From Paramyrothecium sp. XJ0827 (taxonomy: Eukaryota > Ascomycota > Sordariomycetes > Hypocreales > Stachybotryaceae): 64,000 bases of DNA. The notes under the pieces are model-generated. The model had not been told where the DNA came from, made no database searches, and was given only the letters and a program-made list of their open reading frames with translations. Made by a program: the position numbers and the translations under genes. Shown here one piece after another: positions 33,801 to 44,998 of the stretch. Position 1 is the first letter of the stretch, and each line of letters starts with the position of its first letter. Where the stretch lies: assembly GCA_020881915.1 (NCBI GenBank), contig JAJFPB010000003.1:1550001-1614000 (forward strand), written 5' to 3'.

Positions 33801-36446
33801 AACAATCCCCAAGAAATGCTGGCCAAGAACATCGAGGCTCTCAAAGTCATTCTAGACCTCGGCCAGACGGAGGGTAATGTGCTGCGGGAATCTTGGAAGG
33901 ACATCCTGATGTGTATCAGCCAGCTGGATCGACTGCAACTGATCTCAGGGGGAGTTGACGAAAATGCAATCCCTGATGTTTCCAAAGCGCGATTCATGCC
34001 CCCAGCTCGAACGGACACGTCAGATTCGCGTTCTTCCACTCAGTCTAGACCACGTCAACCACGGGGAAGGTCCAACACTGGCCCACGAGGGTTTTCTTTG
34101 GAAATTGCGTTGGAGAGTCGATCCGATGAGGTCATAAGAAGCGTTGACCGCATCTTCGCAAACACGGCCAATCTGACTGGTGAGGCTATGGTTTACTTTG
34201 CCAGAGCCCTCACTGAGGTCAGCTGGGATGAGATCAAGGTCTCTGGATCAAATGACTCCCCTCGAACGTACAGTTTGCAGAAGATCGTCGAAATCAGCTA
34301 CTACAACATGAACCGTGTCAGGTTTGAATGGACCAACATCTGGGATGTACTCGGCGAACACTTCAACCGGGTGGGATGCCACAACAACATGAACATTGTG
34401 TTCTTTGCTCTTGATTCGCTACGACAGTTATCTATGCGCTTCATGGAGTTCGAAGAGCTTGCAGGTTTCAAGTTCCAAAAGGACTTCCTGAAGCCATTTG
34501 AGCACGTTCTATCAAACTCACATAACGTCACAGTCAAGGACATGGTTCTTCGTTGTCTTATCCAGATGATCCAGGCTCGTGGAGACAACATCCGCTCGGG
34601 ATGGAGGACCATGTTTGGTGTCTTCACGGTTGCGGCGCGTGAGCCATATGAGAGTATTGTCAACCTTGCATATGAGAACGTGAACCTGATTTACAAGACC
34701 AAGTTCGGCATGGTCATCTCACAAGGCGCTTTTACCGACCTCATCGTTTGTTTGACGGAGTTCTCCAAGAACCTCAAGTTCCAAAAGAAGAGCTTGGCAG
34801 CACTGGAACTTTTGAAATCCATTATACCAACAATGCTGAAGACTCCTGAGTGTCCTCTGTCGCAGAAAGGAGCACAGTCCAACACCGACAGCAAGGTCTC
34901 TGAAGCAGGCAAGAAGCCGTCAAGCAACACGTCTGTAGAGGAAGGCTACTGGTTCCCAGTCTTGTTCGCGTTCCACGACGTCCTCATGACTGGGGAAGAT
35001 CTCGAGGTGCGCTCCAATGCCCTCGAATTCTTCTTTGAGGCGCTCCTCCGATACGGTGGTGATTTCCCGCCCGAGTTTTGGGATATTCTCTGGCGTCAAC
35101 AGCTCTACCCCATCTTTATGGTCCTCCGCTCACGTCCCGAGATGACGAATGCTTTGAACCATGAAGAGCTCTCCGTATGGCTGTCGACTACCATGATCCA
35201 AGCCCTGCGAAACATGATCACATTGTACACGCACTACTTTAAGGCCCTGGAATACATGCTCGATCGATTCCTCGAGTTGCTCGCCCTTTGCATCTGCCAA
35301 GAGAACGATACGATTTCCCGCATTGGTAGCAATTGTCTACAACAGTTAATCCTCAAGAACGTCACTAAATTTACCCCTGAACATTGGAATAAGATTGTGG
35401 GTGCATTCTGCGAGCTGTTTGAGCGTACAACGGCGTACCAACTTTTCACAGCGGCGGCAATTAACTCGACTGCCTCGCTGTCGCCGCCGCCCAACGGGCT
35501 TGATTTCTCAAGCCCTCAGGGAGAGCACCCCCCCGTGGAGTCATTGAAGATTAATGGTGCAGATGACGACAACGCTTCTGAAGTTGATGCTATGGAGCCA
35601 CCTCTGACACCACGACATGTAGAAGATGATGCTCGATCGCCTGCGGCGTCTAGCCAGCAACAGCCCTTGGAAGGATTTAAGCCGCAATCATCTAACCTCC
35701 AGCAGCAACCAGTGGTTGTCACGGCAGCCCGTCGCCGCTTCTTCAACCGTATCATCTCGCGTTGCGTGCTGCAGCTCCTCATGATTGAAACAGTCAACGA
35801 GCTTTTCAGTAACGATACTGTATACACGCACATTCCCTCTGCAGAGCTGCTGCGGCTTATGGCCCTTCTGAAGCGCTCCTTTCAATTTGCTCGCAAGTTT
35901 AACGAGGACAAGGAGCTTCGCATGCGCCTTTGGCGAGAAGGATTCATGAAGCAGCCGCCCAATCTGCTGAAGCAGGAGAGTGGATCTGCGGCCACATACA
36001 TCTCCATCTTGTTCCGCATGTTTGCAGATGATGCGCCGGAAAGACTGGAGAGTAGACCAGACGTGGAGGCTGCTCTGGTGCCTTTGTGCAAGGACATCAT
36101 TACTGGCTATTCTGCTTTGGAAGAGGAGAGTCAGCAGAGGAATATTGTGGCCTGGAGGCCTGTCGTCGTGGATGTCTTGGAAGGTTACACAACCTTCCCT
36201 GAGGACGCTTTCAAGGCGCACATTCCTGGCTTCTACCCGCTCGTGGTTGATCTGCTGACCAAGGATCTCTCGTCGGATCTGCGCGGGGCCTTGCTCGTTG
36301 TGCTGCGACGCATCGGCGAGGTCGGTCTCGGCATCGAGGGCATGACGAAGCCCAAGGGCAAGAGGAGCGATAGCATCCTGAGCACGGGAACTTCAGAAGC
36401 CCACTACGCAGGAGATCAAGAGGCGGCAGCGAGACGGATGTTGTAA
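30871..36446 (+). CDS. SEC7: Sec7-family ARF guanine-nucleotide exchange factor (BIG/Sec7p type)
   Basis: Two exons (30871-32121 and 32178-36446; 56-nt GT-AG intron) give about 1839 aa, normal for fungal Sec7. The architecture is conserved: the N-terminal DCB region from MSSFKFVTSSLEAI, the HUS box (LVEIYLNYDCD, about residue 465), the catalytic Sec7 domain at about 628-815, then the HDS repeats to the C-terminus. The catalytic glutamate lies in FRLPGEAQKIDRF near residue 722, and the LLNTDLHS motif follows. The protein activates ARF GTPases at the trans-Golgi to drive vesicle budding, and is essential in yeast. The start at 30871 is the first ATG in frame, but an out-of-frame upstream reading frame looks like a missing N-terminal extension. 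The 3' end converges with the Hsm3-like gene. Confidence 0.96.
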
Positions 36447-36768
36447 GGAAGATTGTGTGCACGAGCTGTGGAAAAAAACTGTTGGTTGTAAACAAACGGC
36501 GTTGTGGACGGATAGAGTATCTGAAATAGATAACAGGATGGTTGTAAACTCTTGAGTCTTTGACTTTTAAGGACATAATGAGTGATAGGGGCTTACAACA
36601 ACTGGCTGTATCAATATTAAATGCTGTTGCTGTCCTAGTCTTACATTGCCTCGTGAACTCTGATCTCTAACATTCCAGAGGTTCTACGTCACAGCGCACC
36701 TGACACATATGGGATGATGATCAACGCTCATCGTCGTCGGTCATTTGTTCATTACTTTCAAGCCATGG
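36447..36768. other. Convergent 3' intergenic region
   Basis: 322 bp between the SEC7 stop and the stop of the Hsm3-like gene. ATATTAAATG near 36614 could belong to 3' processing. Nothing else is seen. Confidence 0.5.
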
Positions 36769-37975
36769 CTAGCTAAGGAGATCATTGATGTAGTCTCTCA
36801 ACGGCTCGGCTTCGTCCTCAATCGTCCGGTCTGGCAGCCCCCTGAGGGCGGACACGAGCTCCGGATCATCTTGGACCGCCGTTTTGATGAGCCGCTTGAC
36901 GAAATTGTCCGAGTCCGCGGCCACGCGCATGACACTGACCAGCGCCTCAAAGAAATCAACCACGCTCAAGTGCATGAGGATGTCCGACTTGTCCACCATT
37001 GTGAAGGCAGCCCACTGAAGCAGGCCGTGACCGACCTTGTTCGCGACGGGTTCCGACACAGGGAAGATGTCGGGGGTGTCGGTGTGAGTAATGGCGTGCA
37101 GGTTGATAGTGGCGAGGCGCGGAAGAAGGCGGAGGAGACGGCCTTGGGAGAGACTGACTTGACGGAGTGCGGCGCGGATTTCAGGCTGAGTTAGGTTGTT
37201 CTGCGGGGGAGGCGAGCATAAAGTGGTAACGAGGGTGAGGACAGAAGTGTCTTCCATGATAAGCCGCCAAAGATTATGATCTGACGGTGCGCGACCATTG
37301 ATGTCTCCACCACTTACGCCATTGACTACGGCACCATTCTGGCCAGTCGACTTGCCCGCATCCGTCTTCAGAAGATCGCCCAAGACCTTGCTAGCACGCT
37401 CACCAACGCCCACGTCGGGGCTCACCAACCACCGCTTGAGGAGCTCCTTGACGAGGTCTGGAAGACCAGAAAGTGCGGCGACATCGTTTGGCGTTTTGGC
37501 GGCCTTGTGAATGATGGCGATGGCTAGGAGGTTGGCGCCGGGGAGCTCAGAGGCGAGAGCGGTGATGAGAGAGGGCGGGTCGGCGATGGTGAGAGCCTCG
37601 GGGAAGGATAGTGGGGAGAGCAGCTTGATGGTGAGGGAGAGAAGAGGCGTGGGATCCTGAGTCGTTGAGCGGAGGACGGAGGAGAGCAGAGGAAGAAGTC
37701 TGGGAAGCAGGGGCGGGATGTTGGCCTCTGAGGCAAGAAAGTCAAGCTTGAGTTAGTATTTGTAACAAATGAACTCGGTTGAAGGGACCGTTCGAGAGAG
37801 ATCAAGAGCATAAGGCTGAAGTGCGAGAACAACTACAACATCATCAGAACTCACCGTTCAGCTGAAGCTCAACATCGTCAAGGAGCTTAGAGTTGGGTGC
37901 TGCTGACGAATCGTCCGCGAGCTGCTGCAGGTGCGCCAGCAGGTCAGGCAGCCCAGAAATGGGCGGTGCTTCCAT
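36769..37975 (-). CDS. Hsm3/PSMD5-like proteasome base-assembly chaperone (tentative)
   Basis: Two exons (37975-37855 and 37727-36769; 127-nt intron, GTGAGT...CTCAG) give 359 aa. The sequence is an all-helical repeat protein made of Leu-rich helices (LLPRLLPLLSSVLRS, LLSLTIKLLSPL, LVKELLKRWLVSPDVGVGERASKVLGDLL), like the ARM/HEAT fold of Hsm3 (S5b), which assists assembly of the 26S proteasome ATPase ring in the cytosol. The VSPDVGVGERASKVL segment is the strongest hint, since an equivalent block recurs in fungal proteins annotated in that family. The length is shorter than yeast Hsm3 (480 aa). There is no signal peptide or membrane helix. An unrelated HEAT-repeat function is possible. The gene is divergent from RPC31 and shares 369 bp of promoter with it. 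Confidence 0.7.
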
Positions 37976-38344
37976 GTTGACAGGATCTTGAATGAAAAGA
38001 GAGGACCAGCTTCAAGAACAACGCCTCTCAAGCGGTGACACTTAACGTCGAAGAGGTATGAGAGAGAGGCAGCTGAGGTAAGGTAGAGGTAGCGGTGTTG
38101 GTGGCTATGGTGGTGAAGGCAACGGCAAACGGAGCAAGACCCCGAATTCCGGCCGGTTGAGGTACGTACCGGAAGATGGTGGGGCCGCTCCCCACAGGAA
38201 AACTGAACGACGGTGCAGCGACTTTTTGATGGTACCAAGTCTCACCCACCCTTGTTGGAGGGAGGAAAAAAAAAAGGAAACAAGAGTCAGCCAATCCTCC
38301 AACGCAAATCCAGCCCCAGCGTCACGAGCCATCACCACCTCACA
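37976..38344. promoter_or_regulatory. Bidirectional promoter region
   Basis: 369 bp between the start codons of the Hsm3-like gene (leftward) and RPC31 (rightward). No TATA box is evident. There is an oligo-A tract at 38268-38276 and a pyrimidine/purine-rich strand bias, typical of promoters of housekeeping genes in these fungi. Confidence 0.45.
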
Positions 38345-39273
38345 ATGTCCAGAGGCGGTGGCAGAGGAGGCGGCCGTGGTGGCAGAGGAGGTGGAAGGGG
38401 CGGAAAGCCTCTTCTTCCCTGGGACACGGGCGACGAGCCAGACGCCCGCCCCTCGGAGCTGTTCCCTGTAAGTGACGATCACCTCTGCGCGCCGTTGACT
38501 GCAGGCGCTGACTCCAACGGCTCGCGCAGCCCTACACCATCCCGACCCCGCGAGAGCTGAGCGTCGCCGAGGCCGAGAGCGTGCGGCACTTCCTCCTCCT
38601 GCGCCACCAGATGCACTCGTCGTCGCTCTACACGTCCAAGCGCACCGCGGCGCATGATCCCACCGCCCCGCGCAAGGTCTACGGCATGGCCCAGCAGAAC
38701 GCCCTCTACAGCGTCAAGAACAAGGCCTCGGTCGACCCCTTCACCGCCGTCCAGACCTACTCGCAGCGCTTCGTCCGCGAGGAGCGCGCCCTGCCCGACT
38801 GGTCCCGCCGCCCCGTCTGCCGCGAGCTCTTCCCCCCGGAGCTGCTCGACACCATCGACACCCAGGCCGGCGCCGGCGCCGTCCGCAAGAAGCGCCGACT
38901 CGAGCTGACCCGCGTCAACGCCCTGCCCAGCGCCGAGGAGGCCTTCGGCATGGTGGGCGCCGCGGACGAGTACTACGACGAGGATGCCGCCGCCGCGGGC
39001 CAGGCCGACGACGAGGTTGCCGGCGGGGGCGTTAGCACGGCCCGCCGCCGCAGCCGGCTGCTCGAGGGCCTCGATGCCATGCGCGACGACGAGGGCGACG
39101 ACCCGGCCGCCGCCGCCGACGCCGAGGACGAGGAGGGCGCCAACGAGGAGGACCAGGACGAGGCCTACGACGACTCTGACGCCGGCGACTACGACGCCGA
39201 GAACTACTTTGACAACGGCGACGACTACAACGACGAGTACGGCGATGCTGACGACGGCGAGGGTACGTTCTAG
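38345..39273 (+). CDS. RPC31: RNA polymerase III subunit RPC31 (C31/RPC7 family)
   Basis: Two exons (38345-38467 and 38530-39273; 62-nt intron GTAAGT...CGCAG) give 288 aa. The protein begins with an RGG-like Gly/Arg stretch, then the family block GKPLLPWDTGDEPDARPSE and FPPYTIPTPRELS. A central region contains the HFLLLRHQMHSS and SLYTSKR segments. The C-terminus is a long acidic Asp/Glu tail ending in DAENYFDNGDDYNDEYGDAD, the hallmark of C31 proteins. C31 is part of the C31-C34-C82 subcomplex needed for Pol III initiation at tRNA and 5S genes in the nucleus. The acidic tail is known to matter for this in yeast. The gene ends tail to tail with NUP49. Confidence 0.93.
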
Positions 39274-39868
39274 AAAGACTGAAGCCCTGCTGTTCGAGCG
39301 ACACGCCCCCCGCGCGCGCGAGGGATGTGGTGACCTCTGCCGTGGAATTGGAACAGCAAGAGGGGAAAGGGGGAAAGAAAAAAAGTGGGAGGGATTGGAA
39401 GAACTGGATGGAGGTTCTTGGGATAACGATGTTCCTGTTTGATACCCACGCCAACACAAGCCGGCGAAAATAAACAATGGTGAAAGTTTCATACAACTAC
39501 AAACTCCGTGATCATCGTGACACTGCCCGCGAGGAATTGTGCTTGCCCCCCTTTTTTTGGTCTTGGGGTATCGTTTTCACTACTACCATGCTGTCCTTGC
39601 AGAATAATAGACCCGCCTGGACGTTAAGTCTCTTCTGCTCTGGGCCTTGTCACTTTCTAATTCAGCATGTTGGTGGGCTATTGGATTGTTTATTTTACTC
39701 GTACATGTCGTAAATGTACACGTTCCCGCGGTTGAACTGCTCCCCCGTCCTTCTACCAATTCTCCCATCGACGTGTGCCAGGATCTCCCAAAACGCCTTG
39801 TCATCCGCGCGTGGTAAGTGACCGCGGATACTTTTCCTCTAGGACAACGCTTGAACGCCCAAACCGCC
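39274..39868. other. Convergent 3' intergenic region
   Basis: About 595 bp between the RPC31 and NUP49 stop codons. AAATAAAC at 39468-39475 is a good candidate poly(A) signal for RPC31. No gene is supported. Confidence 0.5.
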
Positions 39869-41409
39869 TCATGCCGCCATGCTTGCCGCGTAGGCACCGC
39901 TCTCCACGATACCTGCCTGCAGCCTCGACAACCTCTCCCGCGTGTCCGCAATTTGCCCCGCCTGTGATACGATGGCGTTGCCGGTCTCGCGGAGCGCCAG
40001 GAGCACCTGGCCCAGCTGGTCCTGCACGGCTGCGCTGCCGGTGGTGCGGTCGCGGAACGAGCGGATCTGCTCGTAAAGGCCCTTTTCGACGCCGGGCATG
40101 TCGCGCTCGATCTCGCCGCGGTACTCGTCCAGGCGCCTCTTGTACTTCTCGACGTCGTCGCACACGCGGTTGAAGTAGGTGATGAGGTCCTGCGCGCTGG
40201 CGTGCGTCGACGAAGGGTCGGCGCTGCCCGACCCGGAGGTAGGGGGCGGGCTGGCAAACAGGCCCTTCTGATGGTAGTGTGTGGGAAGCTTAAGGTTGTC
40301 GGTGGCCTTGAATGATAGCTGGGCGTCGCCGATGTTCTTCTTGGTCATGTCCTGCAGCACCTTGACTGTCTGGATATCCCTGTTCAGCGCCGACTGAACC
40401 GCCCTGAACTTGGTCTCGACGAACTTGACGTCTCTGCCGAGTTGTTCGATATCCCGTTCGTGCTGAGGCATGAACTCGCCGATCTCATCCTTCATCTTCA
40501 TAACACGCTGGATGCCCAGATCGATTTGGTGGATGCCGTGCTGAAGGGGCTGTGCCAGGTCATCGAATCGCGAGCGCGGTCGTACGTTCTCGTAGTTAAT
40601 CTGGACACCGGGAATCTGGTTGGCGTTCTGGTTCTGCTGGGGGGCAGCTGCATTCGTGCTGTCAAGTCTCGAGTTAGCAAGAACTGATACTAGTCGACGA
40701 ATAGTAAATGGGCATCAGTGGCCGTACCCAAATGTTGATTGACCAGTATTTGGCTGTGTCGTGGAGGCTCCAAATAGCCCCAGGGTCGGCTTTTGTTGTT
40801 GCTGGGTCTGTGCAGATTGGCCAAAGAGGCTCGTGCCTTGTGCTTGTTGTGCTTGTTGAGGCTGTTGGGTATTCAGGGCGCCTCCAAAGAGACCGCCACC
40901 AGTGGCTCCTTGTGCAGGAGCTGCGGGCTTGCCAAAGAGTCCTCCACCAGTCTGCTGCTGCGGTTGCTGGGTGTTCAGTCCGCCAAACAGTCCTCCAGCC
41001 GCCGGCTGCGTCGTCGTGTTCGATGCAGCGCCAAACAAGCCGGCTGTTGCAGGCTGTGTTGTCGAGGTCCCCGTGGTTGAAGGAGCGCCGAACAGACCAC
41101 CCGTCTTGGGCTGCGTAGACCCGAACAGGCCACCCGTGGTCGCCATGCCGCCTGTTGTGCCTGGATTGGCGGTAGCTGAGTATGCGCCGGTGGATCCAAA
41201 CAGTCCTCCGGTAGAGGCAGCGGGTTGGGTTGCGGCAGCACTGGAAGTAGAGTCAGAATAGCTCCTACAAGCAGTTGAAAGTCTCCACGCAGGGACTACA
41301 AAACAAAAGAAGCTGCGACAAGGTCATGGGTGGAGACGCACCTGGAGTTGGCAGCGTTGGTATTGATTGTTAGACCGCCGGGGCCACTGGCTGATCGCGC
41401 CAAAGACAT
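39869..41409 (-). CDS. NUP49: FG-repeat nucleoporin NUP49
   Basis: Three exons (41409-41342, 41240-40728, 40658-39869; introns 101 and 69 nt) give 456 aa. After a short N-terminus, residues about 30-190 are Gln/Thr-rich with repeated GLFG, GGLFG and SLFG units, the phase-forming FG domain. From about residue 215 the protein turns into conserved alpha-helical coiled coil (VQINYENVRPRSRFDDL, then DIEQLGRDVKFVETKF and LITYFNRVCDDVEKYKRRLDEY) that forms the Nsp1-Nup57-Nup49 central-channel trimer. It lines the nuclear pore and supports transport-receptor passage. The C-terminus (YAASMAA) is short, as in fungal homologues. The 5' end is divergent from FIP1. The second intron begins GTACGG, a slightly weak donor, but the frame on both sides supports it. 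Confidence 0.94.
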
Positions 41410-41844
41410 GGCACAAGGGCTCGCGCGCGTGAAAGCTTCACCCGGGGCCGCTGGGAAGCTTTGTTGTCTCGGAAGCCGGATTTATGCGAGGCAAGCAATG
41501 GCAAACCTTCCTGCGCTGACTGTGGAGCTTGACGCCAAAGCAACATGAATAACTGGACGCTTGGGCCAAGGGCAAATATCTCGGTGAAGCTTCGGTGTAG
41601 CTCGGTGGAGACACTGGGCCTCCCTCTTTGTTGTTCCTGCTAGACAATCGCTTATCGATAGCGCGACGGCAAAACGTCGGCCTGCTTAGAGCTAGCATTG
41701 AAACATGGGAGCTTCTGTCATACTGTAGTGCCTGGGAGCTTGGAGCATTGGATATTACACATTGCGTTGCTGAATTCTTCCAATAGAAACTGGAATTTCA
41801 CGCGCCAGAGCCATAATCGCAGATCAAATTGTCACAGAAGCAAG
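41410..41844. promoter_or_regulatory. Bidirectional promoter region NUP49 / FIP1
   Basis: 435 bp separating the start codons of two divergent essential genes. No TATA box is obvious. A frame at 41698-41844 runs into FIP1 but is not needed for it: the FIP1 ATG at 41845 has a good context (AGCAAGATGG). Confidence 0.5.
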
Positions 41845-42968
41845 ATGGATATAGACGAGGACGACGATCTCTATGTCCCAGAGGAGCCCAAGGTCGAAAA
41901 TGAGGACGAGAAGAAGCAACCATCGAGGGTAGATGATCTCGAGGAGGGCGAAGAGGAAGACGAAGGCGGCGCAATGGATGAGGACGACTCTGACTCGGTA
42001 TATGAACCCGCGACTCTAAATTGACGATCCCCTTCTTACGCGCTTCATTCAAGGACATCGATATCATCACTGAGCGAAAAGACGGCACAAAGGCTGCCCC
42101 TCCACCGTACGTCTGGGTCATTCATTGCACGATGGCGTCGCACTAACCGCCTGATGCGTCGACAGACAAACAAAGTATAGTGATATCAGGAACATACCGC
42201 AGCGCTCGACGTCCAACGAAGCACCATCGAAGCCAGTTCCGGTCAAGAAAGAAGACGAGCCGCGGACATCCTCAGTTGCCAACATTGCGGCACCCAGCGC
42301 AGACCAGGCCTCTGCCGCTGCTTCACACTCAACGATAGATATCAAGGCTGATCCCATATACCCCGGTACGGGCAAGACGATAACGCAGCTCAACTTTGAC
42401 GAAGGTAGGGACATAGCTCTCTGGCTTTGGCCAATTGCGCACCTCGAAGCTGACCCGCGCGACAGACCTCCCGGAGAGCGACAAACCGTGGCGCAACCCC
42501 GGTACCGACATTAGCGACTACTTCAACTACGGCTTTGACGAGTTCACGTGGGCGCTGTACGCCAGCAAGCAGCAAGCCATGCGCAACGAGTACAACGCCG
42601 ATGCCGTCAACGCGCACAACAAGAAGCTCATGGAAGACCTCAACATGATGATGATGGGCGGTATGGGCATGCCCGGCGCCAACGGCGCATCCGGCGGGAT
42701 GCCAGGCATGGACGGCATGGGGCCCGACATGCAGGCCATGCTGCAGCAGATGGGCATGGACCCCTCGCAGATGGACCCAAGCCAGATGGCGGCCATGTTC
42801 GGGGGCATGCAGAACGCGGGCGGTGCCGGGGGCGGGCAGGGCAACCAGGGACAGAACTTTGGTGGGTTCGGCGGAGGCAACCAGGGTGGCTTTGGCTATG
42901 ACCAGAACATGGCTGGTGGAGGCAGGGGAGGGTTCGGCGGCGGCCGTGGACGTCGGGGCCGGTGGTAG
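41845..42968 (+). CDS. FIP1: Pre-mRNA polyadenylation factor Fip1
   Basis: Four exons (41845-41997, 42054-42106, 42166-42404, 42466-42968; introns 56, 59 and 61 nt) encode 315 aa. The N-terminus is highly acidic ([15 protein letters not shown], then an Asp/Glu-rich stretch), the region that contacts poly(A) polymerase in yeast. The diagnostic Fip1 motif lies across the last splice site: [20 protein letters not shown] then [18 protein letters not shown]. The C-terminal third is low complexity, Met/Gly-rich ([14 protein letters not shown]) and ends in an RGG box ([17 protein letters not shown]), suited to RNA binding. Fip1 tethers poly(A) polymerase to the cleavage and polyadenylation factor in the nucleus. 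The 53-nt second exon is small but the frames match perfectly. Confidence 0.95.
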
Positions 42969-44877
42969 AGAAAGCTCATGGTGGATGATTGCATTTTACG
43001 TGCTGGTGTATCGGCTGGGTGGTCAAGAACAAGAACAAGAACAAGATGGCGACGGGAGCCATCTACAACGGCTATGGGAAAACTCGGCGTTACGGAAATA
43101 TATTGCCTCGGCACGTGGACTGCGAGCCTGTTATCTCAATCATCCTGCTTCTGCTGCGAATATCTCGAGGCTCCGTCTCTGCGGGTGACGATGCATGTTC
43201 CTCTTCTCTGGGGACTCGGCTGGCGCTTATCAGACAAGGCTAATGCATGATGTGAGGCCCTTGCATTCTCGTGAACGACACCACGGGTAAACCTTCCCAG
43301 ACGGTCGATTGCTGAACCGTAACAGAAAGAAAGTGTCTAGACCTGCGCATCGGACTCACGACAAGTATCCACGATCTGTTGGCTTGTGTGGAGTTGCATG
43401 GGTCGTATGTCTTCAACCCAGAGGGAGGTAACGTTACGCGAGCCGCATGAGGGGCCGTCCGGGACGCAACGCAGCCTTATCTGCCAGGAACATCATGCCT
43501 TCGCCGTTGACGTGATGCTGCGGAATCCGCATGACGGACTGCATCAAGAAACGCAGGTGGGCCCGTTTTGCAAGTTGAGGGAACAGCCAGCCGAGTGCAG
43601 GGTGCAGACGGCGTCATGGTGGTGTGGTGCAGAGCTTGGTGTGTGACGGACCGCAGTCTGTCTTATCTTGCTCTGGGCGTATTCCATTGGGGGTTTATTC
43701 CGCTTGAACTATCTCACTGTGGCTTTTCACTTTTGACGAGCGTAGAATGCAAGGCTGATGAGCCACAGGATCGTCCGTCCTCTTTTGGCCTTGAAGGCTG
43801 TAGCAATCTGCCCCAAGCAGTCCTGGGTCCGTGTAAGTGCACAATACTGTAGTTTCCAACCGAGATGGCGGCCACGGACAAGCACCTCTTCACAATACAA
43901 CAACCCGGTTCATTAGACAAAGTGCCAGCATCTCCCGTGGACCTGCTGCACCACTTCCCCGGAATTACCAAGCGACTAAGCGACTGCACATCACACAGCG
44001 TGCCTCACTTGCAGCGGTTAGATCTCCTGCAGGATCGCGCAACCATCAGTGCACGTGCCCTCCAAGCAAGGCACGCGCCGCTCCGGCGCCTTGGCTTCAC
44101 GGAATGGCTTACAGGGAGTGCTACGCCCAAGGGGGAAGCTCGCCTGCCAGGGGGGCACCGTCCTGGGCTACGGAGAGCCAACATGCTGGTCGTCCGATGG
44201 GAGCTGTAGCCCATATGAACCTTTCCAGGTGAATACGTTACCTCGATGAGCTTCTTTCATAGTCATGAGGGAGTGGCAAGTAGATTACGCAGTGGATTTG
44301 TCATTGGTATCATCAGGAAAGATGGGACGGATCAGCTGAGGAGTTCGGACTTCAAGTGGTGTCCGGATCTTGGGGATCCAGCATGCTCTGCAAAGGTTGG
44401 CGAACCCTTTGTCCGAGGGTCGGAACTATGCTCCTGTCGATCTGCGACGGGCCCGAGGATCCGTAGCATGTCTCGGATCCATCACACTCAAATCTAACGG
44501 TGTGCGAAGAATCCCAGCCTGGTCAGCGTGGGGTGCGCGTGACGCAGGCCGGCGTGCACAACCCGTCCATCGACTCTACCATCCTGGAGCATCATGACCA
44601 TTACGGAGATGACATGCCAGCCACCACCACGAGATAACTCTTGCTCGTCCACCAATGACGCACCTGCTGCCCTTCTGATGCTCCGGTCGCCCGACGGTTC
44701 AAGACTCCACGAGAGGTAACCTTGACACAGAGATGATCCCACCAGAGGTGGAAACGGAGCGAAAAAGAGCGGCGGAAACTGCTACAATGTCGGATCAAAC
44801 GTCACATAACGCAGGCTCAACCACGAAGAAATGAAGACATGCGACAGCAGCCTCTCGACGCGGCATGGAATCCCAAG
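42969..44877. other. Gene-free stretch between FIP1 and chitinase
   Basis: About 1.9 kb. The first 300 bp are the FIP1 3' flank. A frame at 43865-44209 (114 aa) starts with a good ATG context but shows no domain, no conserved pattern and unusual composition, so I do not call it. The rest is probably the chitinase upstream region. No repeats or RNA genes were recognised. Confidence 0.45.
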
Positions 44878-44885
44878 TATTAAAT
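44878..44885 (+). promoter_or_regulatory. Possible TATA-like element of the chitinase gene
   Basis: TATTAAAT lies 114 bp before the chitinase ATG, at a plausible distance for a fungal TATA element. A CT-rich stretch follows. This is weak evidence by itself. Confidence 0.35.
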
Positions 44886-44998
44886 TCCAGAGGCTGCCGC
44901 TCTCTCTTGTTGGTCGGCAGGGGCAACAGACAGGTCAATCTCGACCTCTATCATAAGCAAATCCACCATCGTTGAACACTACGCTGTCAAGGCTCGCC

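Noticed and set aside
38479..39492. Leftward frame of 337 aa, Val/Leu/Gly-rich
   Set aside because: Antisense to RPC31; composition follows from the Asp/Glu-rich coding strand.
43865..44209. Rightward 114-aa frame with good ATG context
   Set aside because: No domain, no signal peptide and random-looking composition; not enough support.
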